Source: Pedobacter punctiformis
GTDB lineage: Bacteria > Bacteroidota > Bacteroidia > Sphingobacteriales > Sphingobacteriaceae
Direction: 5' to 3'
Assembly: GCF_027213715.1 (NCBI RefSeq)
Contig: NZ_JAPWGM010000002.1
Span: 620,001-684,000 of the forward strand
Length of the DNA: 64,000 nt
The translations under genes and the position numbers were made by a program. The notes under the pieces are model-generated. The model was not told the origin of the DNA, made no database searches, and saw only the letters and a program-made list of their open reading frames with translations. Below are positions 17,626 through 25,562 of this stretch, in pieces (within the stretch, counting starts at the first letter, position 1; each line of letters opens with the position of its first letter).

Positions 17626-18873
17626 TTATTTATTCCAGTAGTTGTATTGGTTAATCAATTTTAACCGGTTAATATTCGTTTGTCTGAGCAGATTTTGTGC
17701 AGCCATATAATTATTAATGGCAATTATGAAATCAGCCACTTTAAGATCTCCCGTGTGCAACAGTTTACTATCTACCTCAATAAGTCCTTTGCTGAAACGG
17801 ATTTGTTCATTTATTTTTCCAAAAAGTGCATCCGTTTGAACAATTTGCTGTCTGATTAAATTCAGCTGCTGGTTTTGCTGACGAAGGAAAAACGCTTTAT
17901 AACTTGTCATTGTGTTGGATGAGAGTTTAAGTTTATCGTATTGCATCTTTTTCTGATGCCCATCATATATTGGAACAGAAAAAGTAAATCCCACACTTGT
18001 TCCAAAATTTTTATAAGGTTGTAATACCAGAGAGGAACTATAGCCACCATTTGCATAAACCCCGAGTTTTGGTTTATAGTTCAGATCAATACCGTTTTTA
18101 AGGTTAATATTTTTTAAGCTATCCAGTTCAAAACGTTTGGTAAAAAAAAACTGGTTGTTTTTAAAAATTTCTGCTTCCAATTTTGGTTCAGCAAGTTTGG
18201 TTGTTATGGTATCGGTTATGCCAGCTAAATAATTTAGTGTAGCATAATCATTTTTAAACTGAAGCTCGGCCTGCTTCAGCACCAGCTGCTGTTGTTGCAG
18301 GGTAACCAGAAAAGTAAGATACTCTGATTGTTTATAAATATTGCTTCGGGTTAATGTTTTAAGCAATTGTTCTTCCTTTTTCAAAAGTGTAACTACCTCA
18401 CGGTTAAAATCAACCTGTACCTGACTTGCATAAGCCGTAATGTACTGATCAGCAACAGATCGGTTTAAATCATATAAAGATAACTGGTCGGCATATTTAA
18501 TGGAATCACTTTGAATTTTTATCCCTTCCAGCTGATTATTAATACGTTTTTTATTCAGCAAATCGTAGTTTACATTTAATAAAGCTTCCAGCGCCTGCCC
18601 ATTTGTAATCACTTCGTCGTAACCATAGCCTCTGATAATGGGTGCATACATACCCGCTCCGCTTGCGGTAACCTGTGGGCGAGCGGTTGCACGAACAATA
18701 AGGCTATCTATTCCGGCCGATCTTTTCTGATTTTCAAAATCTTTAAGTACCGGATTTGAGGATTGCGCTTGCTTTAAAAAATAATCCAGGTTTTTAACTG
18801 GCATTTGAGCCTTCACTTTAATAAAAGAAAAGGTTAAACAGCAGATGATAAAATATTTAAGAATGACGTTCAT
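17626..18873 (-). CDS. TolC family outer-membrane efflux protein
   Basis: The 415-residue protein has a signal peptide ending about residue 22 (KVKAQ). It is followed by the long alpha-helical, Gln-rich TolC repeat structure (LDYFLKQAQSSNPVLKDFENQ, then repeated QQQ-containing helices) and beta-strands (GVYANGGYSSSL, GVTFSVPIYDG) for the outer-membrane barrel. GVTFSVPIYDG is the usual TolC strand just before the second helical hairpin. It is the first gene of the tolC-adaptor-RND operon. The tandem 11-bp repeat at 18934-18955 lies 61-82 bp upstream. Confidence 0.9.
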   Translation of the reverse strand: MNVILKYFIICCLTFSFIKVKAQMPVKNLDYFLKQAQSSNPVLKDFENQKRSAGIDSLIVRATARPQVTASGAGMYAPIIRGYGYDEVITNGQALEALLNVNYDLLNKKRINNQLEGIKIQSDSIKYADQLSLYDLNRSVADQYITAYASQVQVDFNREVVTLLKKEEQLLKTLTRSNIYKQSEYLTFLVTLQQQQLVLKQAELQFKNDYATLNYLAGITDTITTKLAEPKLEAEIFKNNQFFFTKRFELDSLKNINLKNGIDLNYKPKLGVYANGGYSSSLVLQPYKNFGTSVGFTFSVPIYDGHQKKMQYDKLKLSSNTMTSYKAFFLRQQNQQLNLIRQQIVQTDALFGKINEQIRFSKGLIEVDSKLLHTGDLKVADFIIAINNYMAAQNLLRQTNINRLKLINQYNYWNK

Positions 18874-18920
18874 TTTTTAGGTTTTAAACGTGTTTGATAA
18901 GCCATAACCAGAACTATATA

Positions 18921-18955
18921 CTAAACTAATAACCAATTATGGAGCAATCCTGTAG
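18921..18955 (-). promoter_or_regulatory. Tandem 11-bp repeat operator and -7 element, tolC operon
   Basis: Read on the minus strand, 18955-18934 is CTACAGGATTG followed directly by CTCCATAATTG, an 11-bp direct repeat of the kind bound by OmpR/PhoB-type regulators. Five bases later, TAGTTTAG (18928-18921) matches the TAnnTTTG -7 element with one mismatch. The same spacing occurs at 20247-20281. It probably controls the tolC-adaptor-RND operon. Confidence 0.7.
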
Positions 18956-19025
18956 TAGAAACCTTAGAAGAAAACATAATCGTTGCCTTATGGAAACAGA
19001 AATAAATGCTTTCTCCTTTTAAACA

Positions 19026-19817
19026 TTAAAACCTGCCGGATAACATTAAACCAGTTTCTCCTTGCTGATGAAAGGGCATTATGGTAAAATGATCCGTTTT
19101 TTTAGTGGTAAAAATGCTTTTGACGTAGGGATAAACCAGATAAGCTATTTTTGTAGAAGCAATTCCAAAGCCCGCCCCCGCTACCACATCACTAAACCAG
19201 TGTTTATTATTGTACATACGCAGTGTGCCGGTAGCTGTAGCCACGAAATAACCTGCATAACCAATCCATGGATTTACATCTTTATATTCCTGATGCAAAA
19301 ATTCTGCTGCCATAAATGCAGAGGCCGTATGTCCCGAAGGGAAAGAGTTGATCCCTGATTCATCTGGTCGCATTCTGCCCACACCATGCTTTACAAAATG
19401 TGTTGAAACACCCATAATCGCAGCCGAGGTAACATATAACATCGAAGCATCAAACAAATTATGCTTGCCTTTAATGCCAGACAGATTTAATGCATAAACA
19501 GCTGCTGCCGGAGCAAATTGCAAATAATCGTCTACATGGGCAGCAAATAAAGGATGATCTTCCTGAAGTTCTGCCCTCGTACTCACGTCCAATTGTTTAA
19601 GTGCGCCGTGATCGTAAACCGCCGCAAATCCATAGCCCATTAATACAACGGGTACAATAAAAGTTGCAGGTTTAAATTTATTTTTAGGGATTTCTTCTTT
19701 TGCATTCCATTGCCCGGCAGAATCAACCGGGAAGGTTTGAACAGAATCTATTTTTTGAGCAAAACAAGGGGATAATGTTGCGCCAAAGATCAGCCAGGTT
19801 AAAAAGGTTTTGTACAT
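19026..19817 (-). CDS. PAP2 superfamily phosphatase
   Basis: The 263-residue membrane-associated protein has a signal or first TM segment (LIFGATLSPCFAQ) and the three PAP2 motifs: K-x6-RP in KHGVGRMRPD (about residue 147), PSGH in SFPSGHTASAF (about 160) and H-x3-D in NNKHWFSDVVAG (about 207). These form the phosphate-transfer site. PAP2 enzymes dephosphorylate lipid phosphates such as undecaprenyl pyrophosphate, phosphatidate or lipid A. It follows the PepSY-like gene by 2 bp, and the pair shares a tandem-repeat promoter with the pump operon, suggesting an envelope-related role. Confidence 0.88.
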   Translation of the reverse strand: MYKTFLTWLIFGATLSPCFAQKIDSVQTFPVDSAGQWNAKEEIPKNKFKPATFIVPVVLMGYGFAAVYDHGALKQLDVSTRAELQEDHPLFAAHVDDYLQFAPAAAVYALNLSGIKGKHNLFDASMLYVTSAAIMGVSTHFVKHGVGRMRPDESGINSFPSGHTASAFMAAEFLHQEYKDVNPWIGYAGYFVATATGTLRMYNNKHWFSDVVAGAGFGIASTKIAYLVYPYVKSIFTTKKTDHFTIMPFHQQGETGLMLSGRF

Positions 19818-19819
19818 TT

Positions 19820-20230
19820 TTAAGGTTTTACAGGGTTTCCTGAAGCATCAAACAATAAATCTTTTCCTTTTACTTCAGCTTCATAAAGTACAGTACCATT
19901 GGCTTTGGTAATTTTTGCCGTTTCAGCAATCCTTATTCCCTTAAGCTTTGTAATCACCAGGATAGGCAATTCTGACTTATTGATTTCTACTTCAGTTTCT
20001 AAAAGAATACCTTTTGCTGAGTAAAGCGCTGATGTTTTCTTGCCATTTAAAGTAAAACCAGCTTCATAGTCTTGTTTTTCCATTTCCCAATGCACATTTG
20101 TGGTTGCAGGATGTGATTTAGAAAATGCAGATTTAACTGCAGCGGGTACCTTTAGTGCATTTAGCTTTTGTGCTTGTGATGTGGTTATAAGGCTGCCGAT
20201 TAAGATAAAAACTCCAAAAATCTTTTTCAT
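19820..20230 (-). CDS. PepSY-like (DUF2874 type) periplasmic protein
   Basis: The 136-residue protein has a signal peptide ending about residue 20 (TTSQAQ). It then has the pattern of small Bacteroidota PepSY-like proteins: LKVPAAVKSAFSKSHPATTNVHWEMEK, then YEAGFTLNGKKTSALYSAKG and LLETEVEI. VPAAVKSAF-x-KxxP is the typical opening helix and W-x-x-x-x-x-x-Y-E-A-x-F the following strand. The family is periplasmic, of unknown activity, and is frequently controlled by two-component systems. It is the first gene of a two-gene unit with the PAP2 phosphatase. Confidence 0.82.
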   Translation of the reverse strand: MKKIFGVFILIGSLITTSQAQKLNALKVPAAVKSAFSKSHPATTNVHWEMEKQDYEAGFTLNGKKTSALYSAKGILLETEVEINKSELPILVITKLKGIRIAETAKITKANGTVLYEAEVKGKDLLFDASGNPVKP

Positions 20231-20246
20231 AATTATAAATTTTCAT

Positions 20247-20281
20247 CAAATCTATAATCGAATTATGGAGGAATTCTGTAG
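20247..20281 (-). promoter_or_regulatory. Tandem 11-bp repeat operator and -7 element, PepSY-PAP2 operon
   Basis: Read on the minus strand, 20281-20260 is CTACAGAATTC directly followed by CTCCATAATTC. Five bases on, TAGATTTG (20254-20247) is a perfect match to the Bacteroidetes -7 element. The repeat therefore occupies the -33 region, as expected for activation by an OmpR-type regulator. It differs at only three positions from the repeat upstream of tolC. Confidence 0.75.
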
Positions 20282-20287
20282 ATAAAA

Positions 20288-21541
20288 TCAGGAATTAAAA
20301 TTTATAGTAAAAATGTGTTTATCCGCTACTTGTTCGTACTGAATATCAAACGCATACAGATTACAAATTTGCTTGGTTATGGCCAGTCCAAGCCCCATCC
20401 CCTCTGATTCTGCTGATTTAGAAAAACGATCAAAGATGCGGGGATTTTGCATCGTATTTTTTCCCGTGTTAGCAATGGTTAATCTTGTGGAAGTAAGTTT
20501 TACATTAATTTGCCCGCCATTTACATTATGCCTTACCGCATTGCTGAGTAAATTATTTAATAATATATCGCCAAGGTACCGGCTCATTTTCAACTCAACT
20601 GCTTCAAGGTTTTCTTTTAAAACAAGGTTATCTCTTTCAAAAAGTTCCTGAAACTGACGAATTTTGCTCTGCACCATCTCTTTAAAGTCAATATCCTGAT
20701 AATCAGGAATAAGATTGTTTTCAATTTTCGCCAAAAGTAAAAGCGATTGATGCAATCTGGAAAGTCGTCCGGTGGCATGATAAATATCTTCCAGTAATGC
20801 GCCTTGCTGCTCTGTAAAAGATTCAGTTTGCAACAGTGAATCGAGTTTGGAGTTGATCACCGCCAGTGGTGTCATCATTTCATGCGATGCATTATCGGTG
20901 AAACTTTTAAGTTCTTTATAATCTTTCCGAACTTTTTCTGCCATGGCGTTAACAGACCTATTCAGTTCATTAAACTCGTCGATGGTGGTTGGTTCTTCTT
21001 CGATGTTTTCCATCCGGGTTACTTCAAAAGCCTTCATTCGGCTTAAAATGCTATAAAAAGGCTTCCAGAGTCTGTTTAATACAAGACGGTTAATTAACAG
21101 CAGGGATAAAAGTAAAATGATGGTAACGGCAAGTGTAATGAACAGAATAATCCTCACCAAATCTTCTGATTCTACCCTGGATTTGGTAATGTTTACGATA
21201 ACGGTTTTCCCGTTTAAGTTAACCGTTGTAATTAATCTTCGGCCGGGTTCCGTTTCGTTTTCCTTTGCATTATAATAGGTTGTATAAACGAATTCTCTTT
21301 CTGGAGCCTTCTCTTTTACCTCTTCATAAGAAATTTGCTGATCCAGGTAACTCGCCGGAAGTGGAAGGCGATGATAAGTAGCCGTATATTGCCTGATCTC
21401 GTTCTCTTCTACCGCTAAATCCCGATCCAGTTTCTCTGTTAAAATAAAATGGATAACAACATAATATATAACCCCTGTAATGATCAGGACAATAAGGGAG
21501 GTATAAATATTAACCTTGTTATAACGGTTAGAGAGTTTCAT
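20288..21541 (-). CDS. Two-component sensor histidine kinase
   Basis: The 417-residue protein has TM1 (about residues 11-32), a periplasmic sensor segment of about 100 residues, TM2 (about 133-155) and a linker. A HisKA domain contains SHEMMTPLAVI (His about 220). The HATPase shows N-box LLNNLLSNAVRHN, IANTGKN in place of a full G1 box, F-box IFDRFSK and G2 EGMGLGLAI. It overlaps the response regulator by 4 bp (ATGA), so it is the cognate kinase. The sensor segment is unlike known ligand domains I recognise; the signal is probably envelope stress, given the likely regulon. Confidence 0.9.
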   Translation of the reverse strand: MKLSNRYNKVNIYTSLIVLIITGVIYYVVIHFILTEKLDRDLAVEENEIRQYTATYHRLPLPASYLDQQISYEEVKEKAPEREFVYTTYYNAKENETEPGRRLITTVNLNGKTVIVNITKSRVESEDLVRIILFITLAVTIILLLSLLLINRLVLNRLWKPFYSILSRMKAFEVTRMENIEEEPTTIDEFNELNRSVNAMAEKVRKDYKELKSFTDNASHEMMTPLAVINSKLDSLLQTESFTEQQGALLEDIYHATGRLSRLHQSLLLLAKIENNLIPDYQDIDFKEMVQSKIRQFQELFERDNLVLKENLEAVELKMSRYLGDILLNNLLSNAVRHNVNGGQINVKLTSTRLTIANTGKNTMQNPRIFDRFSKSAESEGMGLGLAITKQICNLYAFDIQYEQVADKHIFTINFNS

Positions 21542-22215
21542 ATTGCTCCAAATTTATAACCAATTCCGTAAACCGAGCGAAGGTAATCCGCTGCTCCTGC
21601 TTCGAGCATCTTTTTTCTGAGGTTTTTTACATGCGTATAAATAAAATCGAAGTCATCAGAAAGATCCATTTCGTCACCCCAAAGATGCTCAGCCATTGCA
21701 TTTTTGGTAACCACTTTATTTTTATTGGAAAGAAAATAAACCAGTAAATCAAATTCTTTTTTGGTTAAAACAACCTGACTACCATTAATAGTTGTCTTCA
21801 TCGCAAAAACGTCTACATTAATTTCATTAAAGACAATTACATTATCGCCGTCAAAGTTTTTACGTCGGACAATTGCACTCACCCTGGCTTTTAATTCCGA
21901 CAGATGAAATGGCTTAACCAAATAGTCGTCAGCTCCAAGATCCAGTCCTCCAAGTTTATCATCTAAAGAGTGCCGGGCAGAAATAATGAGTACACCATCT
22001 CTTTTTTTTAACTGTTTAAGCCTGGTTAATAATTCCAGTCCTTCTCCGCCCGGGAGCCCAAGATCAAGTAATATACAGTCGTAATTGTACATTGAAATTT
22101 TTTCGTAAGCGGCATTGAAATCAGAAGCACTTTCACAGATATTTCCTTCACCTGTAAAATAGGTTAAAATACTTTCCAGTAAAGCCTGCTCATCCTCAAT
22201 GACTAAAATTTTCAT
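21538..22215 (-). CDS. OmpR/PhoB family response regulator
   Basis: The 225-residue protein has a receiver domain (residues 1-115: acidic pair EDE near 7-9, phospho-acceptor Asp in CILLDLGLPGG, switch residue in LIISAR, Lys in DDYLVKPF). A winged-helix DNA-binding domain follows (about 128-225: VVLTKKEFDLLVYFL, DDFDFIYTHVKNLRKKM, VYGIGYKF). OmpR-type regulators bind tandem direct repeats about 11 bp apart, which is the architecture found upstream of three nearby operons. It ends with TGA inside the kinase start codon. It is probably co-transcribed with the HD gene, 49 bp before it. Confidence 0.92.
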   Translation of the reverse strand: MKILVIEDEQALLESILTYFTGEGNICESASDFNAAYEKISMYNYDCILLDLGLPGGEGLELLTRLKQLKKRDGVLIISARHSLDDKLGGLDLGADDYLVKPFHLSELKARVSAIVRRKNFDGDNVIVFNEINVDVFAMKTTINGSQVVLTKKEFDLLVYFLSNKNKVVTKNAMAEHLWGDEMDLSDDFDFIYTHVKNLRKKMLEAGAADYLRSVYGIGYKFGAI

Positions 22216-22264
22216 GGATATAAAGTAATAAATAAAATTTGAAAGTTCTTCCGGTTGCTATAAT

Positions 22265-22864
22265 TCAGGTAAACCGTTGAATCAGTTTTTCTATGTTCAG
22301 GTTTTTCTTAGGCTGAAGAAATTGTTTACCGTAAGCGGTAAAATATTCGTGCCGGGCCAGCATTTCAAGGTTTAAAGCATCCCATTGCCGACCGGAATAA
22401 ATCAATCCTAATTTTTCTTCCCACTCCTGTTTCAACCGGTGTGCGTAAAGTAAATAGTCTTTAAGAGCGAAATGATAGAAATCGGCATCACAAATAATCA
22501 TTTCAAGTGTATTTGATGGAAACTGTGGGTACGATGTTGCCATAATGCAAGCTTTAACCTGCATCACTTTTTCGGGTTCCAATCCATTTTCGAGTAAAAA
22601 TGTTTCAGCAATATTTGCACTGCTGAGTTCGTGGCCAATATATTTTTGAGTATAACCAACGTCATGCAAAAATGCGGCAACCGTTAAAATAAACTGGTCA
22701 TTATCAGATAAACCGGTTGCTTTGCCGATAAGCGTAACCCCTTCAACAACGAGTAAAGTGTGTTTGTAATTGTGAAAATACATTGAATCGGGCAGATTGG
22801 TTTTCAACAAGTTTTCAGTAAACCATCTAACCTTTTCCAGTAAAATCTCTTGAGGAATTTCCAT
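22265..22864 (-). CDS. HD domain phosphohydrolase
   Basis: The 199-residue soluble protein has the HD-superfamily metal site: H in YFHNYKHTLLV (about residue 31), HD in AAFLHDVGYTQ (about 69-70), H in GHELSSANIAE, and D in IICDADFYHF (about 127). The fold fits a metal-dependent phosphohydrolase acting on nucleotides or phosphodiesters; the substrate is unknown. It is the first gene of a unit with the response regulator and kinase, and has its own tandem-repeat site 37-58 bp upstream. This suggests the two-component system controls its own operon. Confidence 0.85.
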   Translation of the reverse strand: MEIPQEILLEKVRWFTENLLKTNLPDSMYFHNYKHTLLVVEGVTLIGKATGLSDNDQFILTVAAFLHDVGYTQKYIGHELSSANIAETFLLENGLEPEKVMQVKACIMATSYPQFPSNTLEMIICDADFYHFALKDYLLYAHRLKQEWEEKLGLIYSGRQWDALNLEMLARHEYFTAYGKQFLQPKKNLNIEKLIQRFT

Positions 22865-22887
22865 GAACCAACCTAATTTTGCAGTTG

Positions 22888-22922
22888 TAATTATAATGGC
22901 TAATTCTGAAGAAAAACTGTAG
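22888..22922 (-). promoter_or_regulatory. Tandem 11-bp repeat operator, HD-RR-HK operon
   Basis: Read on the minus strand, 22922-22901 is CTACAGTTTTT directly followed by CTTCAGAATTA. Five bases on there is TATAATTA (22895-22888), a weak -7-like element. The sequence is less conserved than the other two sites, but the frame, spacing and position are the same. A further CTACAGAATTA half-type repeat lies at 22944-22954 on the plus strand, facing the EamA-like gene. Confidence 0.6.
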
Positions 22923-23022
22923 TAAATAGATAAAACAGTTTTGCTACAGAATTAAAAACTATCTTTAAGATAAAACGCCATCTCCGGTTTTTTTAAGGTA
23001 TAACTTGTATAAATAAAATAAC

Positions 23023-23436
23023 ATGTGGAAGTTTTATGCAATATTATCGGCCTTTTTTGCAGCCGCAACTGCAATTTTAGCCAAAATGGGTATTAAAGGT
23101 GTTAGTGGAAATATGGCAACTGCCATTCGCACCATAGTCATTCTTTTTATCGCCTGGGGGATTGTTTTGGCCACGGGAGAAATCTCAGAATTAAAAACGC
23201 TGAGCAAAAACAACCTCATCTTTTTAGGGCTTTCTGGCGTGGCCACCGGCTTATCCTGGATTTTTTACTTTAAAGCACTCGAAACCGGAAATGTATCAAA
23301 AGTTGCCCCCATAGATAAACTGAGTGTGGCTATTGCCATGGGACTGGCTTTTTTAATATTAAAGGAGCCAATAGATGCAAAAACGCTGATTGGCGGATTA
23401 ATGATTGTTGGCGGCAGTTTGGTAATTTTACTATAA
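23023..23436 (+). CDS. Small EamA-family (DMT) transporter
   Basis: The 137-residue protein has four or five hydrophobic segments: WKFYAILSAFFAAATAILAK, AIRTIVILFIAWGIVLA, NLIFLGLSGVATGLSWIFYF and the C-terminal LIGGLMIVGGSLVILL. It has the EamA repeat hallmark G-L-S-W-x-F-Y-F-K-A-L and V-A-P-I-D-K-L-S. It is a single EamA half, so it would function as a dimer, like small multidrug-type or YtfF-like DMT proteins. The substrate is unknown. A CTACAG half-repeat of the neighbouring regulon lies about 75 bp upstream on its strand. A strong terminator follows immediately. Confidence 0.85.
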   Translation: MWKFYAILSAFFAAATAILAKMGIKGVSGNMATAIRTIVILFIAWGIVLATGEISELKTLSKNNLIFLGLSGVATGLSWIFYFKALETGNVSKVAPIDKLSVAIAMGLAFLILKEPIDAKTLIGGLMIVGGSLVILL

Positions 23437-23476
23437 TTGATCAATAAAAGGACATATTAGCCCTTTTATTGATCAA
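23437..23476. terminator. Strong bidirectional terminator
   Basis: A perfect 15-bp inverted repeat is formed by TTGATCAATAAAAGG (23437-23451) and CCTTTTATTGATCAA (23462-23476), with a 10-base loop. It sits between the convergent stops of the EamA-like gene and the P1B-4 ATPase. A/T tracts on both sides allow termination in both directions. Confidence 0.8.
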
Positions 23477-23485
23477 AGAAATTTT

Positions 23486-25522
23486 TTAGGTTGATCCTGA
23501 TTTTTTAGGCGTACGGTTATAAGCCAATAAGCGAAGTGCATTAAAAACTACGATTAAAGTAGATCCTTCGTGCGCAATTACAGCTGGCCCTATTGAAGCG
23601 ATCCCCAGAATGGTTAATGGAATTAATACCGCTACCACACCGAGAGAAATCCACAGGTTTTGTTTAATAATTCCTCTCGCTTTGCGGCTTAACCCAATGG
23701 CAAATGGCAAGCTTTCCAGCTTATCGCCCATCAGGGCAATATCTGCGGTTTCCAATGCTACATCAGAGCCTGCAGCCCCCATCGCAATGCCTACCGTACT
23801 TTTAGCCATTGCCGGTGCATCGTTTACACCATCGCCAACCATTGCAACCATTTTTTCAGATTTTGCCAGTTTCTGTACAGCTTCTACCTTATCTTCGGGC
23901 ATCAGATTTCCCCAGGCTTCGGTAACGCCGATTTGTTTTGCAACTGCTTCAGCAACCTGCTGATTGTCTCCGGTGAGCATAATCATTTTTTTAATCCCCA
24001 AATCAGTCAGTTCAGCAAGCACCTGTTTAGCTTCCGGTCTTGGTACATCCATTAAAGAAAGTATACCTATAAAATCATTTTCCCGCTTTACCAGCATAGA
24101 AGTGTGACCACCTTTTTCAAGGTCTTCCACTTGTTTTAAAAGATCCTGCGGAATGCCTTCTTTTTCGAAAAGTGCTTTATTTCCGATCAATATCTTTTTA
24201 CCATCTACCTCAGCCTGCACTCCTCTTCCTGTAATTCCCTTAACATTTTGAGCTTCTTTAACCGTTTGATCTTTCATTTTTTCAAAGGCACCTTTCACAA
24301 TGGCTTCTGCCAACGGGTGATCACTAAGTTTTTCGACCGAAACCGCTACCGACATTAATTCTTCTTCTGAAATACCATTTAATGGAATTACATTGGTTAA
24401 TTTGGGTTTTCCTTCTGTTAATGTTCCGGTTTTATCAAATGCAATGGCATTTAATTCACCTAAATCTTCTAAAGGCCGTCCACCCTTAATCAATACACCT
24501 GCACGGGCGGCTCTGGCCACTCCACTCAATACAGCACTGGGTGTAGAAATTGCTAAGGCACATGGACTTGCAGCCACCAAAACCGACATTGCCCTGTAAA
24601 AACTTTTGCTAAAAGGTTCGTCGATGACTAAAAAAGCAAAGCACAATAACGTTATCAGGACCAAAACAGTGGGTACAAAAAACTGCTCAAACTTATCGGT
24701 AAAAAGCTGTGTGGGAGATTTTTGCTTCTCTGCTTCGTTAACCATTTTAATTAAACGGGAAATGGTTGAATCTTTCGCTTCCCTGATTACTTTTACCTCA
24801 AGCACGGATGTACCATTTATCGTTCCGGAGAAAACGCGAAACTGAGGTTTTATATTTTTGTCGGTCGAATAATCAAGGTTTGCATCTGGTACTGGAGATT
24901 TATCTACCGGTACACTTTCACCTGTAATTGGGGCCTGGTTAACACTGCCTTCTCCCTTTACAACAACACCATCGGCCGGAATTTTACTGTTCGGTTTAAT
25001 AATAATTACATCGCCAAGTTTTAATTGTTCGATACGAATTTCAGATTCCTTTCCCTCCCTTATCACAAGAGCAGTTGGAGGAGCCAGACTTGTTAATGCA
25101 GCTATAGATTTGCGTGCCTTACCCATGGCATAGTGCTCCAGCGCATGCCCAAGGCTAAAAAGGAATAACAATAAAGCGCCTTCAGCCCAGGAACCCAAAA
25201 TTGCAGCGCCAATGGCTGCCACCAACATTAGAAAATCTATTTCAAAGCCACCTTTTAAAATGGTTTCTACAGCTTCTTTTGCTGTAAAGTAACCTCAAAA
25301 AAAATAAGCGGCAATGTATAACACCAAACTTGACCAGGATGGCAAACCATTTATATAAGTAAAGCCATAGCCTATTGCTAAACAAACACCACTTAAAATG
25401 GCAAAATACAATTCTGTATTGACACCAAAAATACCACCTTCGTGGTTATGGCCTTCTTCTGACTCCTGATCACTGTGCACATGGTTATCGTGATTTTCTT
25501 TATCTTCTTTTTGTGTTTTCAT
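23486..25522 (-). pseudogene. P1B-4 type heavy-metal ATPase interrupted by in-frame TGA
   Basis: The whole gene reads in one frame from ATG 25522 to 23486, except for a TGA at 25297-25295. The first part (75 codons) has a His-rich metal-binding tail (HDNHVHSDQESEEGHNHEGG) and TM1-2. The second part resumes with GYFTAKEAVETI and has an internal ATG at 25228. It carries TM motif SPCALAIS, DKTGTLTEGK, TGDN, GDGVNDAPA and the late TM motif HEGSTLIV. SPC plus HEGS/G-T marks subgroup P1B-4 (Co, Zn, Cd or Fe(II) export). Relatives read YFF-G-G-Y at the stop, so one GGA Gly codon has become TGA. Explanations are a sequence error at the end of an eight-T run, a real nonsense mutation, or re-initiation at 25228. 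Confidence 0.8.
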
Positions 25523-25562
25523 CTTGCTAATTTTATTTATTCAGAATCAATATTTCACATTT

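Noticed and set aside
25295..25297. TGA as a selenocysteine or reassigned glycine codon
   Set aside because: Homologues have Gly, not Cys, at the position; no SECIS-like element was recognised, and TGA ends other genes here, so recoding is not supported.
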